From the NCBI GenBank assembly GCA_964618895.1, contig CAZUDO010000006.1, positions 1-20,394 of the forward strand: DNA of 20,394 nucleotides, written 5' to 3'. The notes under the pieces are model-generated. The model was not told the DNA's origin. It worked only from the letters and a program-made list of their open reading frames with translations, and made no database searches. Position numbers and translations under genes: made by a program. Positions 1 to 7,062 of the stretch are shown here, in pieces; position 1 is the stretch's first letter, and the number at the start of each line of letters is the position of its first letter. The DNA is from CAZUDO01 sp964618895 (GTDB lineage: Bacteria; Desulfobacterota; Binatia; DP-6).

Positions 1-108
1 ACCGCCCGTGTGATGGAGGCCAGTGTCCCTCGTCCACCGCTGCCGCGGCGAGTGCTCACCGCAGCGCTACGCGGAGCCGGGGTGCGTACGGCGAGACGCG
101 GCGGCGCA

Positions 109-142
109 AGTTGAAGCCACCGCGCAGCGGTTTAGTTCAACT
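109..142. repeat. Nested two-tier inverted repeat
   Basis: The outer arms AGTTGAA (109-115) and TTCAACT (136-142) are perfectly complementary. Inside them lies a second perfect hairpin, ACCGC (119-123) and GCGGT (127-131), around a 3-base loop. The stems are separated by unpaired bulges of 3 and 4 bases. The stem-bulge-stem shape recalls folded integron attC sites. However, the outer boxes run GTT to AAC rather than AAC to GTT, so it does not meet the attC definition. No T-run follows on either strand, so an intrinsic terminator is not well supported. Confidence 0.55.
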
Positions 143-149
143 CCTATTG

Positions 150-206
150 GACGGTTCCGTATAGCCCGCCCCGGCTGCAGTGTGTCCAGGAGGGCGCGGA
201 ACCGTC
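150..206. repeat. Perfect 10-bp inverted repeat with inner stem
   Basis: GACGGTTCCG (150-159) is the exact reverse complement of CGGAACCGTC (197-206). An inner pair, CGCCC (167-171) with GGGCG (192-196), abuts the right arm and could lengthen the stem across an asymmetric bulge. The structure begins 8 bases after the nested hairpin at 109-142, which makes this gene-free DNA unusually structured. Function is unknown; candidates are a terminator-like structure, a remnant recombination site or mobile-element end, or chance in GC-rich DNA. Confidence 0.5.
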
Positions 207-316
207 TTGGCCGAACTTACTGCGGCATCTCACCGACATACAAGACTGCAACGGACTGGGCGGATCCGGAATAGACTGCACCGTCGGTCTGTGTAGCACG
301 GGCCGTGGGACAGGTC

Positions 317-340
317 GGTGCTCCTCATCGGGCGAGCACC
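317..340 (-). repeat. Hairpin spanning the integrase stop codon
   Basis: GGTGCTC (317-323) and GAGCACC (334-340) are perfect complements separated by 10 bases. The loop contains the TGA stop (325-327) of the integrase remnant on the minus strand. It could act as an RNA hairpin at the end of that transcript. No U-tract follows, so an intrinsic terminator is only weakly supported. Confidence 0.4.
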
Positions 341-921
341 TTGTCGAGCGGGCTTCGCACGCCGGCGGGCCCGCGGTTGAGGACATGGGCATACAGGCCG
401 GCGGCCTGCACGGCCCGTTTGACAGCACGCTGGAGCACCGACGCGTGGAGGTGATGTCGCCGTCGTTGCCTGGTTTCTGGATCGACGTACACGCGGGTGG
501 CCGGAAAGACCCATTGCCAGCCGATCTCCCGTCCCGCGGGCGGGTACTTTCGCGCCAGGGCGAGCGGAAGCTCGACCCATCCTGCGCCGCGCTGCAGATC
601 GTCGGCATGAAGGCGCCGTACGCGCTCGAGATGAACACGGAGCCTCGGGTGAGTCGCCTCGGGGAAGAGAGCAACGCGATCACGGTCCCCCTTCCCGCTC
701 CGCACGACCAACTGGCGCGCGCCGAAGTCGACGTCCTTCACGCGTAGGCGTGCGCACTCGAGGAGACGGAGGCCCGCACCGTAGAGCAGCTCCGCCATCA
801 ACCGGGGCACCCCGTCGATCCGGGTCAGCACCTCCCGAACCTCCTCCCGTGTCAGCACCACGGGGAGGCCGCCGGGCCGCTTCGCCCGGACGACTTCCTC
901 CAGCCCTTCGACCGCCGACAC
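325..921 (-). pseudogene. intI: Integron integrase (tyrosine recombinase) remnant
   Basis: The 198-residue frame matches the catalytic domain of IntI-type integrases. It has the box I arginine (R52, in YGAGLRLLECARLRVKD), the beta-hairpin lysine (K77, in RSGKGDRDR), the IntI-specific insert (about 126-170, with GWQWVFPATR), and the tyrosine segment YAHVLNRG (Y177) followed by GVRSPLD. Two parts are missing. The N-terminal SAM-like DNA-binding domain is absent, because the frame opens with a GTG just upstream of AKRPGGLP. The stretch between QAAGL and YAHVLN, about 38 residues in relatives, is also gone; it normally carries HxLRHxFAT and the LLGH motif. Full-length IntI proteins are roughly 320-340 residues. 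Without HxxR and GH, recombinase activity is very unlikely. The internal loss keeps the reading frame. The next gene on the same strand ends only 21 bases upstream. Confidence 0.88.
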
Positions 922-942
922 CCCCGCGCCAGGGGCCCCGCC

Positions 943-1746
943 CTACCGCCCCGTGAACGCCGGCGCGCGCTTCTCCATGAACGACCGGATGCCCTCGCGC
1001 ATGTCCTCGCTGTTCGCCGTCAGCGCCTGCGAGAACGCCTCCTCGGCGAAGCACGTGTCCATGTCCGACTGCAGCGACCGGTTCATGAGCCGCTTCGAGA
1101 GCCCGAGCGCGAACGTCGGTCCCTTGGCCAAGCGCTCCGCCCACGCGCGCGCCGTCGCCTGCAGCTCGGCCGCCGGCACCACCTTGTTCACCAGCCCGAG
1201 ACGCTCCGCATCCTGCGCCGTCAGATCGTCGCCGAAGAACACCAGCTCCTTCGCCTTGTGAAGCCCGACGTGGCGCGGCAGGAGGAACCCGCCGCCGGCG
1301 TCCACCGCGATGCCGCGGCGCACGAACACCTCGATGAAGCGCACGTCGTCGGCTGCCAGCACCAGGTCGCAGGCATAGGCCAGGTGCGCACCCAGGCCCG
1401 CGGCGACGCCGTTCACGGCTGCGATGATCGGCTTCTCCAGGTCCCAGAGCGCCCGGATGACGCGCTGGCTCGGGCGCATGGCGTCGCGCGTGGCGCCCGG
1501 GTGCGGCGGGCCGGCGGCGCCGGTGGCGGCCCGGCTGCCGGACAGATCGGCGCCGGTGCAGAAGCCCTTGCCCGTACCGGTGAGGACGACGGCGCGGATC
1601 TCGGGCTCCGTCGCGCAGCGCTCGAGCGCATCGAAGTACGCTTGCCGCATGTCGGCGTTCATGGCGTTCCGGGCCTCGGGGCGGTTGAGCGTGACCCATC
1701 CCACCCCGTTCTCGACCGTGAACAGCAGCGTCTGCGTGTCGGCCAT
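943..1746 (-). CDS. Crotonase-fold enoyl-CoA hydratase/isomerase family protein
   Basis: This 267-residue protein has normal crotonase length and layout: TLNRPEARNAMN near the N-terminus, the oxyanion-hole segments GKGFCTGADL (60-68) and NGVAAGLGAH (112-121), and AERLGLVNKVV near 180-190. The two glutamates of classical enoyl-CoA hydratase are not conserved: the first position is H121 and the second aligns to about F141. A segment GIAVDAGGGFLLPR (145-158) carries D149 instead. That resembles the VPDAGG aspartate of PaaG-type isomerases, so an isomerase or other crotonase reaction on an acyl-CoA is at least as likely as hydration. It is the last gene of the operon 943-3701. The start is the ATG at 1746, 5 bases after the amidohydrolase stop, with an AAGGTG ribosome-site-like stretch inside that gene's end. 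Longer upstream frames would overlap the neighbour. Confidence 0.9.
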   Translation of the reverse strand: MADTQTLLFTVENGVGWVTLNRPEARNAMNADMRQAYFDALERCATEPEIRAVVLTGTGKGFCTGADLSGSRAATGAAGPPHPGATRDAMRPSQRVIRALWDLEKPIIAAVNGVAAGLGAHLAYACDLVLAADDVRFIEVFVRRGIAVDAGGGFLLPRHVGLHKAKELVFFGDDLTAQDAERLGLVNKVVPAAELQATARAWAERLAKGPTFALGLSKRLMNRSLQSDMDTCFAEEAFSQALTANSEDMREGIRSFMEKRAPAFTGR

Positions 1747-1751
1747 CGTCG

Positions 1752-2543
1752 TCACACCTTCAGGTTGAACGCCTTCTGGGCGTTGTCGTGCAGGAAGCGC
1801 TGCCGGATCTCGGGCGCCAGCTCGAGCGCGTCGACCTCTTTCAGCACGCGCTCCCACTGCAGCAGCGGGTAGTCGGTCGCGAAGCAGACCTTGTCCTTGC
1901 CGAAGGTCTTCATGAAATGCACGAACGCGGGCGGGTAGTGCTTGGGGACGTGGGCCGAGGTGTCGATCCACACGTTCCGGTGCTTCCACGCCACCGCGAT
2001 CATCTCCTCCGTCCACGGCCAGCCGATGTGGCCGCACACGATGCGCAGCTCGGGGAAGTCCAGCGCCACCTCGTCGATGTAGAGCGGGCGGCCAGTTTCG
2101 GACGGGAACAGCGGGCCGGTGTGGCCCACCTGCGTCTGGAAGGTGACGTTCAGCTCGGCGGCCTTGGCATAGAGTGGGTAGTAGACCCGGTCGGTGGGCA
2201 CCTTCCGCCACATGAAGGGCTCGATGCGGAGCGCCACGAAGCCGCAGTCGCGGACGTAGTGCTCCAGCTCACGGACCGCCTTCATGATGTGGCGTGGGTC
2301 GGCGTGGTACTGGCCGAAGACGCGGCCGGGGTAGGCGTTCTGCGCCTTCGCGACCGCCTCGTTGTCGCCGGCCATGAGCGCCACCGTGACGCCGTGGCGG
2401 TCCATGGCGGCCACCATCTTCGCCAGGTCGGTGCCCTGGTGGTACACGTCGAGCATGCCGTAGTTCCGAAAGACGTTCTCACCCTCGGGGTTCACGCCCA
2501 GCGGCGTCGGCGAGATGAACTGTGTCCACACGTCGATGATCAT
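1752..2543 (-). CDS. Amidohydrolase-2 (ACMSD-like) family protein lacking HxH
   Basis: This 263-residue TIM-barrel protein of the amidohydrolase-2 family includes decarboxylases and hydrolases related to ACMSD. Conserved C-terminal pieces are visible: QVGH (H141), CGHIGWPW (H172), WIDTSAH (193-198) and ATDYPLL (D224). These match the later metal-ligand and catalytic positions of the family. The N-terminal metal motif, normally D-x-H-x-H, reads IDVWTQF here, so both histidines are replaced (W6, Q8). Either the metal is bound differently or the protein works without it. It sits between the acyl-CoA dehydrogenase (6-base gap) and the crotonase (5-base gap). A GAGGA ribosome-site-like motif lies 9 bases before the ATG and overlaps the end of the upstream gene. 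The context suggests hydrolysis or C-C cleavage of a CoA-pathway intermediate. The substrate is unknown. Confidence 0.87.
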   Translation of the reverse strand: MIIDVWTQFISPTPLGVNPEGENVFRNYGMLDVYHQGTDLAKMVAAMDRHGVTVALMAGDNEAVAKAQNAYPGRVFGQYHADPRHIMKAVRELEHYVRDCGFVALRIEPFMWRKVPTDRVYYPLYAKAAELNVTFQTQVGHTGPLFPSETGRPLYIDEVALDFPELRIVCGHIGWPWTEEMIAVAWKHRNVWIDTSAHVPKHYPPAFVHFMKTFGKDKVCFATDYPLLQWERVLKEVDALELAPEIRQRFLHDNAQKAFNLKV

Positions 2544-2549
2544 CGGACG

Positions 2550-3701
2550 TTATCCTCGTGGCAGGCCCAGCACGCGCTGGGCGATGATGTTGCGCTGCAC
2601 CTCGGAGGTGCCGGCGTAGATGCTCGCGGCGCGCGACCAGAGATACTCGTACTGCCAGCGCCCGCCGGCGAGCGCGGCGTACGGACCCTCCAAGTCGATG
2701 GCCAGCTCCTTCATGCGCATGTCGGTCTCGCTCCACAGGAGCTTCAGGTACGAGCCCTCCGGGCCGGGCTGTCCGCGGCGCATCGTCTCCGACACCTGCC
2801 GGTACGCCACCAGCCGGACGATCTCCGTCTCCAGATACGCCTGCGCCAGTCGCTGCCGGCAGCACACGTCCGTCGTGCGGCCGAGCCGGCGCGCCAGGTC
2901 GACCACGTCGCGCATCTCGCCCGCCAGGCGCGCATGCGGCGCCGACCCGCCGCGCTCGTGCGACAGGGTCGTGATGGCGATGTGCCAGCCCTGGTTCAGC
3001 TCGCCCACCATGTTGGTGCGCGGCACCTGCACGTCGTCGAAGAAGACCTCGTTGAACCAGGCGACACCGGTCATCTCGACCAGCGGGCGGATGGTGATGC
3101 CGGGGCTCGTCATGTCGACCAGGAGGAAGCTGAGCCCCTTGTGCTTGGCGGCCGTCAGGTCGGTACGCACCACCAGGATGCACCAGTCGGCGAAACGCGC
3201 GTAGCTGGTCCAGATCTTCTGGCCGGTGACGTGGAACACGTCGCCGCGCAGCTCGGCGCGCGTGCGGCAGGCGGCCAGGTCGGAGCCGGCGTTCGGCTCG
3301 GAGAAGCCCTGGCACCAGACCTCCTCACCGGTCAGGATCGTGCGCAGGAAGCGCTGCTTCTGCGCCTCGGTACCGTGGTGGATGAGCGTCGGGCCAACCA
3401 GCGACGGGCCGACGCCGATGTCGATCATGGGCGGCGCGCCGACGCGCGTGTACTCCTCGGCGAACAAGAGCTGCTCCAGCGGCGTCGCGCCGCGGCCGCC
3501 GTACGCCTTGGGCCAGTGGAGGCCGGCCCAGCCGCCCTCGTGCAGATGCCCTTGCCACCGGCGTGCGAAGGCGACCTTGTCGGCCGGGTCCTCGGGCTTC
3601 TGGTACGCCGGCGTGCCCCAGTCGAGGGGGAGATTCGCGACCAGCCAGTCGTGCACTTCGCCCTGGAAGCGGCGCTCGGCGTCGGTGAGACGGAAATCCA
3701 T
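2550..3701 (-). CDS. Acyl-CoA dehydrogenase, FadE-like
   Basis: This 383-residue protein is full length for a flavin acyl-CoA dehydrogenase. It has the N-terminal helical domain with GLHWPKAYGGRGAT (60-73), the FAD/substrate beta domain with WCQGFSEPNAGSDLA (129-143) and GQKIWTSYARFADW (160-173), and the C-terminal helical domain ending in YAGTSEVQRNII. It would oxidise an acyl-CoA at alpha-beta, passing electrons to an electron-transfer flavoprotein. The usual catalytic glutamate of medium-chain enzymes (YEGT) is alanine here (A363). A glutamate in SHERGG (E249) falls where isovaleryl-type enzymes keep their base on helix G, so it is the likely base (inference). It is the first gene of the operon. 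The ATG at 3701 begins the MDFRLTDAER motif typical of the family. An inverted repeat lies directly upstream. Confidence 0.94.
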   Translation of the reverse strand: MDFRLTDAERRFQGEVHDWLVANLPLDWGTPAYQKPEDPADKVAFARRWQGHLHEGGWAGLHWPKAYGGRGATPLEQLLFAEEYTRVGAPPMIDIGVGPSLVGPTLIHHGTEAQKQRFLRTILTGEEVWCQGFSEPNAGSDLAACRTRAELRGDVFHVTGQKIWTSYARFADWCILVVRTDLTAAKHKGLSFLLVDMTSPGITIRPLVEMTGVAWFNEVFFDDVQVPRTNMVGELNQGWHIAITTLSHERGGSAPHARLAGEMRDVVDLARRLGRTTDVCCRQRLAQAYLETEIVRLVAYRQVSETMRRGQPGPEGSYLKLLWSETDMRMKELAIDLEGPYAALAGGRWQYEYLWSRAASIYAGTSEVQRNIIAQRVLGLPRG

Positions 3702-3702
3702 C

Positions 3703-3736
3703 GGCAGGCGGTGCGCTGTCTATCAGACCGCCTGCC
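3703..3736. promoter_or_regulatory. Perfect inverted repeat directly before the acyl-CoA dehydrogenase start
   Basis: GGCAGGCGGT (3703-3712) and ACCGCCTGCC (3727-3736) are perfect 10-base complements separated by 14 bases. The spacer side also holds a smaller pair, GTCT (3718-3721) with AGAC (3725-3728). The element begins one base from the ATG of the acyl-CoA dehydrogenase, inside the 97-base gap between divergent genes. It could be the operator of a dimeric repressor (TetR-like regulators often control such operons). Alternatively, it could be a 5' leader hairpin covering the translation start. No Shine-Dalgarno motif is visible between it and the start codon. Confidence 0.5.
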
Positions 3737-3798
3737 CCGGCGGGAAGGTGTGGCGGGGGATGCTGGTCGGTAACGAAGGGCCCTGCTACGTGTGCGCC

Positions 3799-6700
3799 AT
3801 GCTTCGACGCCCACTTGTCGTCCTCGCCGCCGCGCTCGGCCTCGCATCCACAGCCGGCGCCGTGCCGGTCGCCGACCGTATCACGCCCGGCAACGCCGCG
3901 GCGCATCTCTTCGGCGGCAGCGACGCCGCCGGCGGGATCGACGACTGGTACATTTCCAACGGGGTCGTCGAGGCGATCGTCGACGATGTGGGCGTCCAGA
4001 CCGACCTCCTGCCACTGCTCGGCGTCGCCACGCCGGCCAAGCAGAGCGTTGCGGCGCGGAGCGGCGGCACGCTCGTCGACGTGGGCCTGGTCGGGCGCGA
4101 CAATGACCAGTTCGGGCAGCTGTTCACGGTGGCGGGCCTCAGCTCGTCCAACCTGGTCGTCTACCGGCAGATCGCCGCCGCCACCGACGGCGACACCGCA
4201 ACCGTCACGGTCACCGGCATCGTCCCGGGCTTCGAGGACGATCCGGCCCCCATCCCGGCCGAAGACCTGGAGATCGTCACCACCTACACCGCCGCGGGCA
4301 GCGAGCCCTTCCTGACCATCACCACCACGATCACCAACCGCCACCCGACCAACGCCGCCGGCACGCTGGTCACCATGCTCGACCCGATCATCTGGACCCA
4401 GCGCGGCATCGTCCCGTTCACCCCGCTGCCGGAGCGCGGCTTCCGGCACGGCATCCTGGACCTCGCCAACCCGTTCGCCGCGCTCGAGACGCAGGTGCTG
4501 TTCGCCGCCGGCCCGGGCAACCTCGGACCGGATGACGGGCCGCTCGACCCGCTCACCGGCAAGCCCGCCGGCGAGGTCGCGTACGGGCTCCTTCCCGGCC
4601 AGGTCAGCATCGACCTCGACGGCGACGGCGGCAATCCGCCGCTGGTGAGCGCGGCTTCCCGCCTGGGCGGCATCAGCAACAACACCACGACGGCGTTCGG
4701 CGTGCTCCCGCCGCCCGGCGCCACCGGGTTGCCGCCGGGCGGCGTACTGCGCTCCACCCGCCGGCTCTACGTCGGCGGCCGGAACGACGTGGCGAGCGTG
4801 ACCAACCGCATGCTGCCCGTGATCGCCGAGCGCGAAGGGTTCGCCACCGGCACCATCTCCGGCATCGTCACGCGCGCCGATGGCGAGACCAGCGCCGCCA
4901 GCATCATCGCCACGCGCACCGGCGGGCCGACGATCCCGTTCGCCGCGGGCACGCCGGTGACGCAGGTCCGGGCCGGCGACGACGGCGTCTTCAGCGGCGT
5001 CGTGCTGCCCGCGGGGACCTATGACCTGGTCGCGCGAACGCCGGAGCGGCCGGCGGTCACGGTGTCCGGGGTCACCGTCACCGCCGGCATGGACACCCGC
5101 GTCACCGTGCCCCCGTTCATCTCCGTCGGCGCCGTCCAGCTGCGGGCGCTCGAGATCCGGCGCGGGCGCGACCGGCCGCTGCCCGTGCGCGTGGTCTTCA
5201 CGGGCGTGCGCGGCACGACGGATCCCGTCTTCCGGCGCTTCTTCGACGCCAGCCTGTTCGACGCCGGCGGGCGGCCGGAGACCGATCTCCGTCCCGAGAC
5301 CTTCGCCGGCGGCCCGGCGCAGGGGAACACGGTCCTGGTCGGCACCGAGCCCGTGACCGTGCAGGTGCACGCCGGCACCTACGAGCTGCTCGCGACGCGC
5401 GGACCCGAGTACTCCGTCCAGCGCCTGCGGGTGAAGGTCAAGCCCAGGCGCCGGACCCGGGTGGCCGTCCGCCTGCGCCGGGTGGTGAACCCGCCGGACG
5501 CGCTCTCCGCCGACTTCCACGTGCACTCGGGCCGGAGCTTCGACGCCTCCGCGCCGCTCCGCGACCGCGTGACCAGCTTCGCCGCCGAAGGGGTCGAGGT
5601 AATGGTCGCCACCGACCACGACGTGCACACCGACTACGCCCCCATCATCGCCACCCTGCAGCTCGGCGCCCACATCGCGTCCATCGTCGGCAACGAAGTG
5701 ACCACCGCGGTCACCAACCCGCCCTCGTTCGAGGCCTCGGTCGGTCACCTGAACGGCTGGCCGGTGCGCTTCGACCAAACGGCGCGGAAGCGCGGCGCGA
5801 TCGAGGACGAGTTCGTGGCCCCCAACGTGATCTACTCGCGCCTGCGCGCGCAGGGCGCGACCGTCGTGCAGTACAACCATCCGCGCGATACGCTCTCCGG
5901 GCTCACCTCGCTCGGCTTCTTCACCAACATCGGCTACGACCCCGACAAGCGCCTGGACGAGGCGCCCAACGACGTGCTTCTCGACCGCGACGTGCTCGGT
6001 CCCGGCCGCACCGGCGTGAGCAACCCGGACGGCTACCGCAACCTCGACTTCGACACCATCGAGGTTGCCAACGGCCTCAGCGTGCCCTCCTATCTCGCCG
6101 TCCGCCGCGACTGGCTGTCGTTGCTGAACCAGACCGATTTCACCACCGTCCCCTTCATCGCCGGCACGGCGGTATCCGACTCGCACCGCCTGACGGTCGA
6201 AACGCCGGGCTACTTCCGCACCTACGTCCGCGGCGTCGGCGACGACCCCGCCCGCCTCGACCTGGCGCTCTTCAACGCCCGCGTGAAAGCGGGCGCGATG
6301 ACGGGCACCAACGGCCCGATCGTGAGCGCACACGTGGAAGGAGACGGCGGCGCAGCCGCGGGCCCCGGCGAGACGCTCCGCACGACCAGCGGGGCCGCGA
6401 CGCTCGTCATCACCGTCGACGCCGCCCCGTGGATACCCGTAGACCAGGTACGCGTGATCGCCAACGGCTTCGGCGTGCGCACGTTCGACGCGACGTCCGC
6501 ACCCGCCGTCCGCCCGGCGCCACGGAATCGCTACTCGCGCTCGACCCGCGGCGTGCGCCGGTTCTCGGCGCGCCTCCCGCTCACCGTGGCACAGGACACC
6601 TACCTCATCATCGAGGCCGGCGCGCCCCTCGATCCCACACCGGCCACGCCCGAGCCCCTCGCTCGACTCGTCCCCGGCCTCGTCCCGATCGCCTTCACCA

Positions 6701-6981
6701 ACCCGATCTTCATCGACCGCAACGCCGACGACTTCACCCCACCCGGCCTCCCCGTAATGGCCACCGCCACCGGCGGCGGCGAACCCCTCCCCCCCTTCAC
6801 GACCGTCGCATGGGGCGACGGCAACCCCGTACGCACCACCCAGCGCAGCCAACGTGTACCGGACGCCAGCGAACAGCGGACCCGTCACGCACGCGCCCGT
6901 CTCCGACACACCGCCGAGTACTTCCCGCTCTTCGCCCTTCGCCTCCCCGCCGACCTGGGCACGCAACCACCCACCCCATAG
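3799..6981 (+). CDS. Secreted PHP-domain (CehA/McbA-type) metallohydrolase
   Basis: The protein has 1060 residues from the chosen ATG, which begins a clear Sec signal peptide (MLRRPLVVLAAALGLASTAGA, cleavage near 21-23). Earlier in-frame starts would bury that signal and overlap the divergent gene. Residues about 24-345 form an uncharacterised beta-rich region. Residues about 350-440 look like a carboxypeptidase-regulatory-like domain (GTISGIVTRADGE, GTYDLVART). Residues about 568-800 are a PHP metallohydrolase domain with SADFHVHSG (H574, H576), ATDHDVH (D606, H607), GNEVTT (E633), YNHPRD (H694) and SDSHRL (D794, H796). These are the expected metal ligands of the CehA/McbA group, members of which hydrolyse esters, carbamates or phosphoesters. 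The remaining C-terminal region of about 250 residues is unassigned. It is transcribed alone, divergent from the dehydrogenase operon and convergent with the DUF1329 gene. Substrate unknown. Confidence 0.9.
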   Translation: MLRRPLVVLAAALGLASTAGAVPVADRITPGNAAAHLFGGSDAAGGIDDWYISNGVVEAIVDDVGVQTDLLPLLGVATPAKQSVAARSGGTLVDVGLVGRDNDQFGQLFTVAGLSSSNLVVYRQIAAATDGDTATVTVTGIVPGFEDDPAPIPAEDLEIVTTYTAAGSEPFLTITTTITNRHPTNAAGTLVTMLDPIIWTQRGIVPFTPLPERGFRHGILDLANPFAALETQVLFAAGPGNLGPDDGPLDPLTGKPAGEVAYGLLPGQVSIDLDGDGGNPPLVSAASRLGGISNNTTTAFGVLPPPGATGLPPGGVLRSTRRLYVGGRNDVASVTNRMLPVIAEREGFATGTISGIVTRADGETSAASIIATRTGGPTIPFAAGTPVTQVRAGDDGVFSGVVLPAGTYDLVARTPERPAVTVSGVTVTAGMDTRVTVPPFISVGAVQLRALEIRRGRDRPLPVRVVFTGVRGTTDPVFRRFFDASLFDAGGRPETDLRPETFAGGPAQGNTVLVGTEPVTVQVHAGTYELLATRGPEYSVQRLRVKVKPRRRTRVAVRLRRVVNPPDALSADFHVHSGRSFDASAPLRDRVTSFAAEGVEVMVATDHDVHTDYAPIIATLQLGAHIASIVGNEVTTAVTNPPSFEASVGHLNGWPVRFDQTARKRGAIEDEFVAPNVIYSRLRAQGATVVQYNHPRDTLSGLTSLGFFTNIGYDPDKRLDEAPNDVLLDRDVLGPGRTGVSNPDGYRNLDFDTIEVANGLSVPSYLAVRRDWLSLLNQTDFTTVPFIAGTAVSDSHRLTVETPGYFRTYVRGVGDDPARLDLALFNARVKAGAMTGTNGPIVSAHVEGDGGAAAGPGETLRTTSGAATLVITVDAAPWIPVDQVRVIANGFGVRTFDATSAPAVRPAPRNRYSRSTRGVRRFSARLPLTVAQDTYLIIEAGAPLDPTPATPEPLARLVPGLVPIAFTNPIFIDRNADDFTPPGLPVMATATGGGEPLPPFTTVAWGDGNPVRTTQRSQRVPDASEQRTRHARARLRHTAEYFPLFALRLPADLGTQPPTP

Positions 6982-7062
6982 GATATCCGCGCGGCCGCGT
7001 GTCCGTTGCGCCCCGTCAGCGACCCGCGCCGCCGCGCGCACTCCACGACCCCGCCGCGGCAA

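Larger units (their letters stand above)
1..324. other. Gene-free, inverted-repeat-rich stretch beside an integrase remnant
   Basis: I recognise no protein in this stretch. The open frames that cross it are short, arginine-rich or antisense and resemble no family I know. It lies downstream of the 3' end of the decayed integron integrase. It contains three perfect inverted repeats (109-142, 150-206, 317-340) and an 8-base direct repeat, AGACTGCA, seen twice about 30 bases apart around 243-280. I looked for integron recombination-site cores (RYYYAAC followed by GTTRRRY) and did not find a properly ordered pair. It may be degraded mobile DNA, but that is inference. Confidence 0.5.

Noticed and set aside
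109..142. Integron attC site
   Set aside because: The outer boxes are in the order GTTGAA then TTCAAC on both strands. An attC site needs RYYYAAC first and GTTRRRY last.
109..200. tRNA-like segment (TAGTTCAA, GGTTCCG)
   Set aside because: No full cloverleaf with acceptor, anticodon and T-arm spacing can be drawn.
23..274. An 83-codon plus-strand frame in the left gene-free region
   Set aside because: It is Arg- and Cys-rich with no family resemblance and runs through both inverted repeats. I saw no ribosome site or conserved motif.
3325..7062. A 1245-codon open frame antisense to the metallohydrolase gene
   Set aside because: It is Arg/Gly/Ala/Val/Asp/His-rich, shows no recognisable domain, and mirrors the opposite strand's codon bias. 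Its upstream end is a frame-shifted shadow of the dehydrogenase gene.
6982..7062. Bidirectional terminator between convergent genes
   Set aside because: Only short palindromes are present (GGATATCC at 6981-6988, CGCGGCCGCG at 6990-6999), with no loop and no T-run. They do not support a terminator call.
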